This document shows positions 18,312 to 28,112 of a DNA stretch of 64,000 nucleotides, piece after piece; the stretch's first letter is position 1; each line of letters opens with the position of its first letter. The stretch comes from Spirosoma pollinicola (GTDB taxonomy: Bacteria > Bacteroidota > Bacteroidia > Cytophagales > Spirosomataceae). The notes under the pieces were generated by a model. That model had not been told where the DNA came from. It did no database searches and saw only the letters and a list, made by a program, of their open reading frames with translations. Both the position numbers and the translations under genes were made by a program. Where the stretch lies: positions 1,961,027-2,025,026 of the forward strand of contig NZ_CP025096.1 of NCBI RefSeq assembly GCF_002831565.1, given 5' to 3'.

Positions 18312-18926
18312 ATGACAGTAGCCGTTGCAACAGCACCGAAAAAGCGAACGAAATCGGGGGTACCAGCCTACCTGATTTACGAGACGCTCAATGGGCGTGC
18401 GCTGTATTACCGTGGTTACCGTGACGTAACCACCGGAAAAAAAACGCCTGCCGAAATTATGGGAAGTAGTTCATTACAAGCCATACTTGTATCACTAATA
18501 CATGGCTTTCTATTCACGCACATTGACCGAAAACACTATTTACTGGCAACTAATGAGTCGGGTATTCACCTCGACAGGGGGACTGATCTTTCCAACGACA
18601 TTGCCATTTTCGATAAATCCACCGGTCTGACACTGACGGATAAGTATTTCGACATACCGCCTAAAATCGCTATTGAAGTAGACGTACGTATTGAACCAGG
18701 CCAATTTGAAGGGAAAGAGTCGGGGTACGTATATGAGAAAACAGAGCGTTTGCTCGCCTTTGGCGTCGAGACCGTCATCTGGATTACCACCCAGCCCAAA
18801 AAGATAGTTGTGGCCACACGCACTTCGCCCTGGTTAATTCAAAACTGGGATGCAACCGTACCCGTTCTGGACGATGTGGTTCTGAATCTGGCTGATTTAT
18901 TACACGAAGAAGGAATCGAGTTTTAA
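18312..18926 (+). CDS. Uma2 family (DUF820) PD-(D/E)XK nuclease-fold protein
   Basis: About 204 residues from ATG 18312. The frame is open from 18276, but the extra 12 residues lack family similarity. The central and C-terminal segments SNDIAIFDKSTGL, PPKIAIEVDVRIEPG, YVYEKTERLLAFGVETVIWI are typical of the Uma2/DUF820 fold, related to PD-(D/E)XK nucleases: the aspartates and the glutamate of IEVDV are candidate metal ligands. The family is very common in cyanobacteria and Cytophagales; its role is unproven. It ends eight bases before the stop of the convergent GH9 gene. Confidence 0.82.
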   Translation: MTVAVATAPKKRTKSGVPAYLIYETLNGRALYYRGYRDVTTGKKTPAEIMGSSSLQAILVSLIHGFLFTHIDRKHYLLATNESGIHLDRGTDLSNDIAIFDKSTGLTLTDKYFDIPPKIAIEVDVRIEPGQFEGKESGYVYEKTERLLAFGVETVIWITTQPKKIVVATRTSPWLIQNWDATVPVLDDVVLNLADLLHEEGIEF

Positions 18927-18934
18927 GTGTTTTA

Positions 18935-20779
18935 TTACTCTTCGTTGACTGCTACGGCCAGCAGATACCAAGCCGCATGTGGTAACCATTGTTCGGCCCA
19001 TCGCCAGTCGCTATCCTTCCCGGTCATTTTATATGACAAGTTAAAATCAATATCGTCTTCATTCGTCATACCGGATGTGATCCCATTCACGATACCACCT
19101 GGCGCATTCGTATATTCAAAAGTGCCAAAAAATCCGTAAGTCGGGTTGTTATGCCCGGCCCCTTGCAGCATACAGGCGTCATACGGATTCATCCCCAATA
19201 TCCAGTTTAATTGATCCATCGCAAACCCTTCTAACTGAGTACGAAGGAGTTTGTCATCTTCAAACAGTGTAGCCGCCAACCGGGCCGCCGTTGCCATTGA
19301 TGCAATTCGGGCGTTTTCGCCCTGCCACCAGGGGGACGCTTCGCTGCCGTGCGGAAAGAAAAACGTGCTGCGTCGGTTGCCTACTGTATCCTGCACCAGT
19401 TGCCGACTATAGCCAAAGGGATTCTTGACTTCGTGCGTGATGGACAGTTCATGCTGGATCGACAGTTTGATGACCTGCTTGATTTTTTGCTGCATATCGG
19501 AAGTTGCCAGCGGGTAATAATACACCAGACTAATTAAGGGCAACCCAGCATCTGAAGGGTGAAAAAACGGTCTGTCCTGCTCATCGGCCCGCCAATAATC
19601 TTTATAGTTTTTCCAGGACGAAAGTCGATTCAGAAGCTGCTGTGCCCGTTTATCAGCGGCTTGCCTATAATTATTTTTTTGCGTGGCCTTATATAATTCA
19701 GTCGCTGCACTCAAAGCACAGTAGTCATCAACGATGTTTTCTTTGCCATCATTGGTCATGGTTACGTTTTCTTTTTCCAGAAAGGCAAAGGCATCCTCGG
19801 CTGCTTTCCGGTAGTCGGCGGGGCTGAAATCTCCCGATAGTTCGCCAGCATAAGTCGATGCCATTGCCAGAGAAGCAATCGCCAGCCCACCACCCGACCG
19901 GTAGCTAACCTGGTAGTTTCGCCAGTTCGTTTCGTCGGTTGCGCTGGCAAGGGTTTGATCTTTAGTTTGTTTAATTCGGTATGCTTTATCCTCTGCCTGT
20001 ATGACACGATCTTTTGCCAACTTACCCGGCCCTGGTGCTTTTACGGACCGGTAAAACGAGCCATCTTTAGCCTGCACCCGCACCAGATAATCGGCCCCAT
20101 ACATGGCTTCGTCAAGCAACCGGCGTGTATACTGCCGAAAATCCGTACCTGTCCGCTTGGTCAATTGAGCATGTGTTTTCAGTAAACTCCAGGCTGTCAG
20201 CGAGATTTGCTGGGGATTAAAATACGACGTGAACGTCAGATGTGACAAGTGCTTGCCGTAATCGCCGGTAGCATCGTACCAGCCACCGTGTACATCGAGC
20301 GTGTCGGAAGGGCGCCCTGCCAATATTAATTTATGATCGGCTTTATCCAATAATCCCGAGCTGCGCTGGCCTTTGAAATAGTAGACTACATCCGACAAAG
20401 TAAATTGTTCCAATACATTTTTACTGATCGAAAATGGATAGGACGAGACAGGCTTACCTTGCGCCATAACCTGAACCTGGTAGGTTCCTTCAGTAGTATA
20501 GTCGCTGAAATCGATTGTCCAGAAAAGCCAGTTTTTCCACTTATTTACGGGGCCGCTAAATACAGGTTTTCCGGAATAGACAACGTTGGCAGTTGACGTG
20601 TTGATGAGTTGAAACGTTGGAATTGAAACGTGTTGTTCGGCCATGATAACCGCTCGCTTGGCCTTACTCCCCTCATAACCCACCTGATTAGTTAAAACCT
20701 TGACAGATTGCGCGTTGAGCACGTATGAACTATGAATAAGCAGAAATAAAAGTAGTTTTTTTGCGGAGTGATAACGCAT
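18935..20779 (-). CDS. Glycoside hydrolase family 9 protein
   Basis: Predicted secreted GH9 enzyme (endoglucanase or related beta-glucan hydrolase), 614 residues from ATG 20779, which gives a good signal peptide (KKLLLFLLIHSSYVLNAQS). An N-terminal Ig-like cellulase domain starts KVLTNQVGYEGSKAKRAV. The (alpha/alpha)6 catalytic domain has GGWYDATGDYGKHLSH with the paired catalytic aspartates, then FPHGSEASPWWQGENARIA, LNWILGMNPYDACMLQG and a C-terminal WRWAEQWLPHAAWYLLA holding a likely acid glutamate. The frame is open upstream to 20878, but that part overlaps the ThuA gene end. It lies 64 bp downstream of the ThuA gene on the same strand. Confidence 0.87.
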   Translation of the reverse strand: MRYHSAKKLLLFLLIHSSYVLNAQSVKVLTNQVGYEGSKAKRAVIMAEQHVSIPTFQLINTSTANVVYSGKPVFSGPVNKWKNWLFWTIDFSDYTTEGTYQVQVMAQGKPVSSYPFSISKNVLEQFTLSDVVYYFKGQRSSGLLDKADHKLILAGRPSDTLDVHGGWYDATGDYGKHLSHLTFTSYFNPQQISLTAWSLLKTHAQLTKRTGTDFRQYTRRLLDEAMYGADYLVRVQAKDGSFYRSVKAPGPGKLAKDRVIQAEDKAYRIKQTKDQTLASATDETNWRNYQVSYRSGGGLAIASLAMASTYAGELSGDFSPADYRKAAEDAFAFLEKENVTMTNDGKENIVDDYCALSAATELYKATQKNNYRQAADKRAQQLLNRLSSWKNYKDYWRADEQDRPFFHPSDAGLPLISLVYYYPLATSDMQQKIKQVIKLSIQHELSITHEVKNPFGYSRQLVQDTVGNRRSTFFFPHGSEASPWWQGENARIASMATAARLAATLFEDDKLLRTQLEGFAMDQLNWILGMNPYDACMLQGAGHNNPTYGFFGTFEYTNAPGGIVNGITSGMTNEDDIDFNLSYKMTGKDSDWRWAEQWLPHAAWYLLAVAVNEE

Positions 20780-20843
20780 TGACTTCTGGGTAATTAGATG
20801 AGGGTGTATGATCGGTTGACAATTATAGGCAAGAAAGAAGCAG

Positions 20844-21629
20844 TTACTTTTTTGTGCCCGCTGCCCAAAAGATTGCATTTCGGAAGATGGTCAAGAACGC
20901 CTGATTTTGAAGTAAGTTGGGGTGATGGCCCATGAAAATGTAAACGTTACGCGCCTTCATGCGCTCATTAGACCATACGACCGGGTGGTCGCCCATTTTG
21001 AGTTCTGAGTCAGGCGAGTAGGTTGACTCATCGACAGTGGCCAGCACATTTACATTAGGGCGTGGGCTTTTATCATAGGTATACCACTCCTCTTTCTGCA
21101 CCTCAAAGGCAACCGGTACGCCTTTCATGACAGGGTGCTTTTTCGCTTCTACATGAACGGTTGCTTTAGCGAAACTGGCAATGTAATTTTTATAGCGAAT
21201 TCCACCCATAAAATCGGAAAACCAGGGCCACATCTGATATCCATCAAACTCGCCCAGTAAGGTAGCGTGGTGAAAGCCAATCCAGCCGCCTTTTCCTTCA
21301 ATAATGTATTTCTGGAAGGCCGCTTTTGCGGTGTCGCTCCACATGTAAGGCGGGTAATTCAGTTGGATAAATAATTGGTAACGAGCCAGAAACGCATCAT
21401 TAATAGGCTCCGTGTTTTCGATGTAATCGATTGTGAAGTTATTCTCAGCCGCTTCGTTTGCGAGCCATGTTTTTGCGGCCGACACGAAAGGCGCATGAAT
21501 ACCGCCCGCTTCGGCTATAGCCAGTACGCGAAATCGAGGTTTCTTTACCTGCCCAATCGTTAAACCACAGAAACCAATACTAAGCAGAAGCGTAAATAAA
21601 CCGACCCGTCGCATAAGGTATTTCATCAT
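20844..21629 (-). CDS. ThuA domain protein, secreted
   Basis: A ThuA-like (trehalose-utilisation-like, glutamine-amidotransferase fold) protein of about 261 residues starting MMKYLMRRVGLFTLLL, which provides a signal peptide. Family features: FRVLAIAEAGGIHAPFV at the start of the domain, YQLFIQLNYPPYMWSD, GGWIGFHHATLLGEFDGY, and the end HPVVWSNERMKARNVYIFMGHH. ThuA proteins are widespread in Bacteroidota polysaccharide regions, but their biochemical activity is not well settled. The frame is open upstream to 21830 but those residues overlap the CHU_C gene and look non-coding. Placed between a surface protein and a GH9 enzyme on the same strand. Confidence 0.85.
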   Translation of the reverse strand: MMKYLMRRVGLFTLLLSIGFCGLTIGQVKKPRFRVLAIAEAGGIHAPFVSAAKTWLANEAAENNFTIDYIENTEPINDAFLARYQLFIQLNYPPYMWSDTAKAAFQKYIIEGKGGWIGFHHATLLGEFDGYQMWPWFSDFMGGIRYKNYIASFAKATVHVEAKKHPVMKGVPVAFEVQKEEWYTYDKSPRPNVNVLATVDESTYSPDSELKMGDHPVVWSNERMKARNVYIFMGHHPNLLQNQAFLTIFRNAIFWAAGTKK

Positions 21630-21700
21630 CCATGAATAAGGGCAAAGAAACACACAAACAAACGAACCTTCATAGAAAAACAGTAGTTGACACCCAATTT

Positions 21701-23233
21701 TCAACGAATCAAACTGAGCGGCCCCTGCTTTTGACCAGACTTTACCTTTCCATGTTGATTTAGCCGGTATTGTATACTCCAGGCATACACGCCCGTATCG
21801 CAACGTTCGCCGTGATAATAGCCATCCCACTCAAACGGCGCAGTTTTAGCCTGAAAAATAACCTCCCCCCAACGGTTGAAAATGAGGAGCGATGTAATTG
21901 TAATATCACCGCAGGCATACGCCAGAAAGATATCATTCTGCCCATCGCCATTGGGCGTAAACGTGTTGGGCGCATACAACACGCAATCGCAGGCGCCATA
22001 ATCGATCATGACCGAGTCCGTAACGGTAGCGCAATCATTTTGAACAGAGGCTTTGTACACACCCGAACTACTAACTGTTCGGTCAACACCAGCAACCTGG
22101 TCCAGCCAACTAAACTTACCCTCGGCAACCGTTGGCTTAATCGTAAATAATTCCGCTCCACATAGCTCCTGATCGGGCCCTAATTCCAGTTGAGGACGCT
22201 TGACATAGTGTACCTGAATCGTATCTGCCGCTACACAACTGGCCTGTGTTACCTGAATACTATATTGACCCTCCTGCCTGACCGTGAAGGTATTTTTCCG
22301 GGAACCATCCTGCCATCGATACGCTGATGTAGCACTGGCCGGAACATTCAGCGCGAGTGTTTGCCCGTTGCAAATTGTGGTGTCGGCTCCCAGTTCGAAG
22401 TCGAGCGAGTAGTCGACGGTGATGGTATCGGTCAGCGTTTTGCAGGTTGTTACGGCTGTTACGGAGTATTTACCTGGCTTGGTTACCAGCAGCGTAGGGT
22501 TGGTACTACCATCACTCCAATAGTAGTAAGAGGCCCCTGGCGTTGTGCCATCGAGCAACAGCGTACTTTTATGACCGCAAAGCGTAGTGTCTTTGCCCAG
22601 GTCAAGAGTAATGGGAACCAGTGAAATATCGTCGATAACTAAATAGTTGGAATAGCCCAGAAAAGGGGCATCCTTATAAAAGCTGCCGATTGTTACATAT
22701 TCTTCCCCCCCTTTGGCCAGTAAAAAACCGGAGATGCGTTGCCACTGTAAGCGAGCAATGGTATTTTGAGGTTGGGTATCCAGAATTTGCGGGCGCACCG
22801 GCAATCGGTCGGTTGTTGTGCGGTCAATGGCCGGATTGACCGAAAAATAAGCGCCCATCGTTTCTGTCAGGTATTTACCGGGCGAATCGGTCGCGATAAA
22901 CATCTCGAAATAGTAGCAATCATTGGCTTTAAGCGGCTTTTTCAGGCGAACGCCCATATATTCATTGAAGCCTTCGGCATAAAACAATTGTCCCAAACCC
23001 TGGCCCGAATGGGGACGCATGAGCATTTGCGCCGACGAAAAACAATCGTGAAAAAAATCAGGGGTAGCTTTCGTAGGATTATACCAGGGTGTCGCTTCTA
23101 CGAGTTGATTTTGCTGATGCGGGCAATTACGATACGTTTCAAAGCCACCATTGGGAATGAGGTTTTGCCCTACAGCCAGTTTAGGAAGAAATAGTATAAA
23201 CCAAACCAGCAGCCAACTATATCCGTTTTGCAT
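21701..23233 (-). CDS. T9SS type B sorting (CHU_C, gliding motility-associated) surface protein
   Basis: A 510-residue exported protein starting MQNGYSWLLVWFILFLPKLAVGQ, a clean signal peptide; in-frame codons back to 23281 are less likely. N-terminal lectin-like or jelly-roll region (LIPNGGFETYRNCP through LVIDDISLVPITLDLG, about 20-215), two or three Ig/PKD-like repeats opening with LGKDTTLCGHKS, LGADTTICNGQT and LGPDQELCGAE (about 215-425), then a C-terminal CHU_C domain (VLYAPNTFTPNGDGQND, FNRWGEVIF, WDGYYHGERCDTGVYAW), which directs type IX secretion and surface anchoring. First gene of a probable leftward operon with ThuA and GH9. Confidence 0.88.
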   Translation of the reverse strand: MQNGYSWLLVWFILFLPKLAVGQNLIPNGGFETYRNCPHQQNQLVEATPWYNPTKATPDFFHDCFSSAQMLMRPHSGQGLGQLFYAEGFNEYMGVRLKKPLKANDCYYFEMFIATDSPGKYLTETMGAYFSVNPAIDRTTTDRLPVRPQILDTQPQNTIARLQWQRISGFLLAKGGEEYVTIGSFYKDAPFLGYSNYLVIDDISLVPITLDLGKDTTLCGHKSTLLLDGTTPGASYYYWSDGSTNPTLLVTKPGKYSVTAVTTCKTLTDTITVDYSLDFELGADTTICNGQTLALNVPASATSAYRWQDGSRKNTFTVRQEGQYSIQVTQASCVAADTIQVHYVKRPQLELGPDQELCGAELFTIKPTVAEGKFSWLDQVAGVDRTVSSSGVYKASVQNDCATVTDSVMIDYGACDCVLYAPNTFTPNGDGQNDIFLAYACGDITITSLLIFNRWGEVIFQAKTAPFEWDGYYHGERCDTGVYAWSIQYRLNQHGKVKSGQKQGPLSLIR

Positions 23234-23635
23234 AGCCCAAATGCCATTGCCTTGGGATGGCATCGATTGTCGAACGACCAAACAAGGGGTATCTAAGATA
23301 CAGGTTTTTTCCCAATACGGAAGATGGGCGGGTAAGGTTGCTTGTCAATTGGCACAAAAGCCGCGAGCCACCCTTATAGAGAGTGGCTCGCACGGTGTGG
23401 AGGTATATCTTTTATTTGGTACTGAACCAGTGTTTGCCCAGAGGCAAACCTGGTTCAGCAAGAGGAAGGTTTGTGTAAATGACTCAATAAAAGTAACGGG
23501 TGTGCCTACTATTCGCCCGAAAAAAGCAGTGGACAACAGTAATTGGTAAGTGAACTGGCCAAATTAAGATGTGAACAGTTTTTCAACTATCAGAAAGTTG
23601 ATCGAAACAGGTTGCTTGTATACAGCATACGCTCG
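23234..23635. other. 402-bp spacer with two hairpins
   Basis: No coding frame was recognised; the 63-residue leftward frame at 23345-23536 coincides with the hairpins and has no family look. Hairpin 1: GCGAGCCAC at 23363-23371 with 23383-23391. Hairpin 2: 23422-23438 with 23443-23458, a strong stem joining CTGAACCAG plus GTTTGCC to its complement. On the minus strand these sit between the start of the CHU_C gene and the stop of the LytTR gene, so they may terminate the regulator transcript. Confidence 0.55.
23422..23458 (-). terminator. Hairpin downstream of sensor/regulator block
   Basis: Stem CTGAACCAG..GTTTGCC (23422-23438) with GGCAAAC..CTGGTTCAG (23443-23458), one base bulged. Lies about 180 bases beyond the response regulator stop (minus strand); T content after it is modest, so termination is possible but not certain. 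Confidence 0.4.
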
Positions 23636-24409
23636 TCAGTAATGATTAAATCGCTGTAAAAAGTCTTCCTTGTAGCTCCGGCTTAACGGCAATGATTGTG
23701 TGCCGATACTTAATTCAACATCGTTAAACGAATCCACTTTATGAATGTTGACAGCATACGATCGATGAATACGAACCAACGCAGGCAGATTCATGCGTTC
23801 CAGAATGCCACTCAAAGTTAACCGAATGACATATTTTCGATTGGCCGTAACAAGGGTTGTGTACACGTTATCAGCTTCCAGATATAGTAAATCACCCGTA
23901 TTTATCTTGACGAACTGGTAATTCTGTTTGACAAATAAGTGGTCATTGATTTGTAAAATTGATTCCCGGTCTCGTGTTGCGCCCCGTTCCAGAGGCATAG
24001 CTGCTACCGGAACAGGTTTTATGCGCTGGCCAAAATTATGGATCGCCAGCTCGATAGCAGTTCTCAGGCTAGCCAGTTGGTAGGGTTTATTCACATAAGC
24101 CGCTGGGTATGTTTGTTTAGCCCGTTCCAGCGTTTCTCGGTCGGTAAGAGCGGTTAAATAAATGACAGGGATGGGGCGTTCAGCAGTCATTCGTCGAACG
24201 GTTTCGATGCCGTCCCAATCGCCTTTGATCGTAACATCACAAAGCAGTAAATCAACCCGTTGCCGCTGAAACAAATCGAGTGCTTTCCGGCCATTGTTAG
24301 CAATTCCTACAATGAAGTAGCCGTCGGCTTCCAGGCTATCGCTCAATTCCATAGCCAGAATACCCTCATCTTCAACTATTAATATATGTATACGTTCGTC
24401 ACTGTTCAT
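23636..24409 (-). CDS. LytTR-type response regulator
   Basis: A 257-residue two-component response regulator. The receiver domain (about 7-120) has IVEDEG, the phosphoacceptor Asp58 in LLLCDVTIKGDWDGIE, the threonine in YLTALTD and the lysine in VNKPY. A LytTR DNA-binding domain (about 150-255) follows, with INTGDLLYLEADNVYTTLVT and LVRIHRSYAVNIHKVD. It probably regulates genes as the partner of the histidine kinase encoded upstream at 24734-26815 on the same strand, with a 324-bp spacer holding a 14-bp direct repeat. Confidence 0.92.
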   Translation of the reverse strand: MNSDERIHILIVEDEGILAMELSDSLEADGYFIVGIANNGRKALDLFQRQRVDLLLCDVTIKGDWDGIETVRRMTAERPIPVIYLTALTDRETLERAKQTYPAAYVNKPYQLASLRTAIELAIHNFGQRIKPVPVAAMPLERGATRDRESILQINDHLFVKQNYQFVKINTGDLLYLEADNVYTTLVTANRKYVIRLTLSGILERMNLPALVRIHRSYAVNIHKVDSFNDVELSIGTQSLPLSRSYKEDFLQRFNHY

Positions 24410-24733
24410 TAAAGGTTTCGGTTTTTCGGGATGGATCAGGTCTAACGTTAAGCGCTATCGAAACAAGGATTTATAACTAACCCTTGTTTCGTGTACATTA
24501 TTTTCCAGCACGGCAACTTAGAAAATAGGTGTGTCAGTCAGCGAGTATATTTACCCATTGGTCTCGAAAATGCGTAAATGGCACCGAATGCCTGTCTAAA
24601 ACAATATATTAACTTATATTGTTGCATGTTGTTAGAATACGGCCCGACACTGTGTGCGTATATTAACCTATACTCTGTGTGGACGGGAAAGCGAATCCAG
24701 GGAAGACTTCGTTGGTGTTTCTCTGCTATGGTC
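24410..24733. other. Spacer between kinase and regulator with a 14-bp direct repeat
   Basis: TATATTAACTTATA at 24605-24618 and TATATTAACCTATA at 24659-24672 form a direct repeat (one mismatch) 54 bp apart. It lies upstream of the LytTR regulator and just downstream of the kinase stop. No other gene was recognised. LytTR proteins bind pairs of direct repeats, but usually about two helical turns apart, so the spacing here is wider than normal. Confidence 0.4.
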
Positions 24734-26815
24734 TCAGGCCGCCACACGGGTTTGTGGTATATGCAGTCGGCATAAGGTACCATTGTTGCTATACAACTCA
24801 AATTGACCTTCTAACTGCTCGGTGAGCGAAGTGACCAGACGTCTTCCGAAAGATGCTCGGTTGCCTGATGTATGCCAATCGGTGGTTTTTATACCGGGAC
24901 CATTATCCTGCACTTCCAGTGTAATACCAGGGTGTGAGGAGCCATCCGCATAATCCAGTTTAATGCGCAGGAACGGGCGCTCCTGATGTGCAAAGGCATA
25001 CTTAAACGAATTTGTTATCAGTTCGTTTACGATTAATCCAAGCGGCATCGCTACATCGACATCAAGCTCTTCCAGCGCTACATCAACCTGAAGGTCGAAG
25101 GTGGCAGGTTCATAGCCGTAAGCCTGCATAAGACTTTCGGCCAGATCGGTGAGGTATTCGCGTATATTAACGATAGTTACCTTATCGGTCTGGTACAACC
25201 GCTGGTGAATGAGCGACATGGCCTGTACACGTTGCTGTCCTTTCCGAAGGGCCTGTATAGCTTTCTCATCTGTCAGGCCATTCGCCTGTAAAGTAAGCAG
25301 GCTCGACACAATGGCTAAATTATTTTTAACCCGGTGATGCAATTCTTTCATCAGCGTACGCAACTGGTCAGACTGGCTGACAAGTTGTTTGCTATTGCTC
25401 GTAATAATCTCATTTTGAGCAGACAATCGCCGATTTGCCCTGCGCAACGCCCAGTACAAACCTACTAAAATACTTAGCAACAGCCCCAGTAGCCCCAGGA
25501 TACCCGCCATATATTGAACTTTTCGTGTCTGCTGCTGGCTTTGCTGATCGAGAATTGAAATTTGATTAATGCGTTTCTGCGTTTCGTACTTAGCCTGAAC
25601 CTCGGCTATGGCCCGTGTTTTTTCAATATCGGCAGCGGCTCGTATCTGCTCGATTCGTCGACTTTTTTCAGCCTGAATAGCCGCAATCTCTTTCTCTTTG
25701 ATCGACTCGATCCGCGCAATTTCCCGAGCCTTAGCCAAAGCCAGATTTGCCTGAATAGTGGCTAATTCATTGGCTTTTTTTAGGGTATACTGACCTTCAA
25801 GGCGTGCTATCGTACGTGTTTTGTCAAGGTTCATCAACGAATCTTCGATTCGTTTCTGCTGTACACTGTAATAATAGGCCTTATCATATTTCCCCGTGCT
25901 TGCATACATCTGCGACATCATTTTATACACAGACCGGGTCAAGGGCGCGTCCTTACTGGTTTCGACGAGGGCTATTGCTTTTTCACCATATTTTATGGCC
26001 TGTTCAGGCTTTTTCAGGGCCAGGTAGGCAGTCGACAAGTTGCGGTAGTTATGTACAAGACTGGTTGTTCGGTTCAGATCCAGATTGATAGCCAATGCTT
26101 TGTTCAGATACACAATGGCCTGATCATACTGACCCTGCACCGTATAGTTTTTACCAAGATCATTATAAATAACCCGGTAAGCTTCTGGTTTGGCATGAAT
26201 CGCGTCGTTGATAACCAGTGCTTTAAAGAAACAGTCTTTTCCTCTTTCAAACTCACCCAGGTCTTCGTAAATGATGCCCAGATTAACGTAGTTTTCAGCC
26301 AGAAATCGGTTCGCCTTCAACGCTTGATTAATACTGATAGCCTGAAACATATAGGAGCGTCCCTTTTCGAGGTGAGCGCGTACCTTCTGGTCTTCGCCCA
26401 TCGTTTTGTAGAGCAACCCCAGGTTATGGTACACTTTCGCCACTGAACCAAGCTTATGACACCTCGTAAAATAATTTATAGCTGCCTGAGCACATAAGAT
26501 TGACTCTTCGAATAAGCCCTGATGCAATCGTACGACCGATGTAAGCAAATTGTAATCCCCTAACCCAGCCAGATAATGTGTCCGCTGGCAGTGACTTAAC
26601 ATGGGTTTCAGATAGTACAGCGCCGAATCGAGCTGGCTTTGTTTGTAGAAGGTATTTGCGATATCGTAGTACGTGGCTGCCCGGGCTGTATCGGGCATTT
26701 TCTGTCTCAGTGTCGTTTTAAGACTGTCAATCAAGCGACGCTGGGCCTGAGCAGGGTAGTTTATTATCAGTATAAGTGCCAGCAGGCAACCCAGAACCCC
26801 CAAATGTCTTTTCAT
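24734..26815 (-). CDS. TPR-containing sensor histidine kinase (HisKA_2 type)
   Basis: A 693-residue membrane kinase from ATG 26815 (an in-frame ATG at 26851 precedes a poorer signal). Order: signal peptide or anchor (MKRHLGVLGCLLALILIINY), about six TPR repeats outside the membrane (about 30-320), a charged coiled coil rich in Glu, Ala, Ile, Lys (about 335-425), one membrane span (MAGILGLLGLLLSILVGLYW), a HisKA_2 phosphoacceptor segment with LHHRVKNNLAIVSSLL, and a HATPase domain with VNELITNSFKYAF and LEVQDNGPGIK. The ligand sensed is unknown. Partner is very likely the LytTR regulator downstream. Confidence 0.92.
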   Translation of the reverse strand: MKRHLGVLGCLLALILIINYPAQAQRRLIDSLKTTLRQKMPDTARAATYYDIANTFYKQSQLDSALYYLKPMLSHCQRTHYLAGLGDYNLLTSVVRLHQGLFEESILCAQAAINYFTRCHKLGSVAKVYHNLGLLYKTMGEDQKVRAHLEKGRSYMFQAISINQALKANRFLAENYVNLGIIYEDLGEFERGKDCFFKALVINDAIHAKPEAYRVIYNDLGKNYTVQGQYDQAIVYLNKALAINLDLNRTTSLVHNYRNLSTAYLALKKPEQAIKYGEKAIALVETSKDAPLTRSVYKMMSQMYASTGKYDKAYYYSVQQKRIEDSLMNLDKTRTIARLEGQYTLKKANELATIQANLALAKAREIARIESIKEKEIAAIQAEKSRRIEQIRAAADIEKTRAIAEVQAKYETQKRINQISILDQQSQQQTRKVQYMAGILGLLGLLLSILVGLYWALRRANRRLSAQNEIITSNSKQLVSQSDQLRTLMKELHHRVKNNLAIVSSLLTLQANGLTDEKAIQALRKGQQRVQAMSLIHQRLYQTDKVTIVNIREYLTDLAESLMQAYGYEPATFDLQVDVALEELDVDVAMPLGLIVNELITNSFKYAFAHQERPFLRIKLDYADGSSHPGITLEVQDNGPGIKTTDWHTSGNRASFGRRLVTSLTEQLEGQFELYSNNGTLCRLHIPQTRVAA

Positions 26816-27008
26816 ACTGAAGAACGAAACGTTATTGAGTAAAAGAGGCACTATTCGTTATGCTATTGTATAACTACAGGGAAAGATACGACAAAATTTA
26901 AGTTGTCCGGTGGTTAACGTATGTAATCGAAAATGGGACTTACTTATATTTTTTGTGCTGATTCACTGGCGTTTACAAGCTTTTATAGCCTGTTTAGCAC
27001 CGTTGGCA

Positions 27009-28001
27009 TCATTTTGCATTCAGTTTATTAAAATCGGCCCAGCGTTTTACGCGCAGATTAATAAACCGTTTCAAGTACAGCTCATTCAGAAACGTATTCG
27101 ACCAATCGTCAAATCGCTGCATTTGAACGCCCAAATAAAAGAAATACACACTCAACCCTAACATGGGCAACAGTCTTTTTTCTTCATCGCTGATTTTGGT
27201 AATCGACTCGTATCCAGCCAGAAAACTTTCTTTCTTTTGCCTGAATTCATTCTCGTCGGTTTCTGTACTATGAATCTGCAAAATGTAATACGCAATGTCG
27301 AGACACTGCATGCCATTCCCGCAGAAATCAAAATCGAAGAGGGTTATCTGCCCGTCTTTGTCAATATTGAGGTTATCGAACCAGATGTCTAAATGCACCA
27401 CTCCCTGCCGTGTTTTCGTTAAATCGATACCCGCAAACTCAGCTAACAGGTATCGTTGGGTATCCAACATAAATCGCATTTCGGGCGTATTCGCTGGAAG
27501 AAATAACGCCAACTGCTTCAGAGAATCAACCAGTAAACGTTGGGGCGTGTATGTTACGCGGTCTAGTGTCAGGTTATGCGTGAGCTGATGAAACCGCGCC
27601 ATAATCTGCCCAAGTTTATAATGGAGATCAGCGGAGAAGGTCAACAGTTTTTCGCCTTCGGCAAACGAGAACAGAACGCCAAATCGCTTGCCCTCGGGCG
27701 CGGCTATTTCCTGAATATACTTCCCCGCTGCGTCGGCCAAGGTATAGGAAACAGGCAGACCGTTTTCTTGTAGCAGCGTTAATAGTTTTATTTCTTCGCC
27801 AATGTCGGTTTCCGTTCGCCAGTTCAGGCTGTACACCCGAAAGATCGCCTTCGTCAATCCACCGGTAACCAGATACGAATGGTTTACACCGGCTTTTACT
27901 AACTGGCACGTTGCCGTTGGCGATAAGTTATATGCACGCTGTAGAAATTGAGCGAGGTGTGTTTTCGATAAAATGGATGAGGTTACCGGGAAGGTGGACA
28001 T
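27009..28001 (-). CDS. Aminoglycoside phosphotransferase-fold kinase (homoserine kinase type II-like)
   Basis: A 330-residue kinase-fold protein of the APH/choline kinase family. It has a nucleotide-binding N-lobe (LTKAIFRVYSLNWRTETDI, EIKLLTLLQENGLPVS) and the catalytic motif GVVHLDIWFDNLNI, in which H-x-D-x4-N supplies the base and metal ligands, followed by ITLFDFDFCGNG with the second metal aspartate. It should phosphorylate a small hydroxyl compound; homoserine, choline or a sugar are options, and resistance to an antibiotic cannot be claimed. Neighbours do not help. ATG 28001 gives the full N-lobe. Confidence 0.8.
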   Translation of the reverse strand: MSTFPVTSSILSKTHLAQFLQRAYNLSPTATCQLVKAGVNHSYLVTGGLTKAIFRVYSLNWRTETDIGEEIKLLTLLQENGLPVSYTLADAAGKYIQEIAAPEGKRFGVLFSFAEGEKLLTFSADLHYKLGQIMARFHQLTHNLTLDRVTYTPQRLLVDSLKQLALFLPANTPEMRFMLDTQRYLLAEFAGIDLTKTRQGVVHLDIWFDNLNIDKDGQITLFDFDFCGNGMQCLDIAYYILQIHSTETDENEFRQKKESFLAGYESITKISDEEKRLLPMLGLSVYFFYLGVQMQRFDDWSNTFLNELYLKRFINLRVKRWADFNKLNAK

Positions 28002-28112
28002 GAGCGGGCCGTAAAAAAATTCACAAGCGTATTACGTTAGCCCCGTTTAAAGAAAAGGCTAAGTCTATTCGGGCAAAAAATGGTAGTGTAATTATCGGAG
28101 CTGATATGCTGC

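Noticed and set aside
23345..23536. 63-residue leftward frame between CHU_C protein and LytTR regulator
   Set aside because: Made of two hairpins, no family look, no start context; treated as non-coding.
24538..24801. 87-residue leftward frame overlapping the kinase 3' end
   Set aside because: Overlaps the histidine kinase coding region and the direct repeat; no family match.
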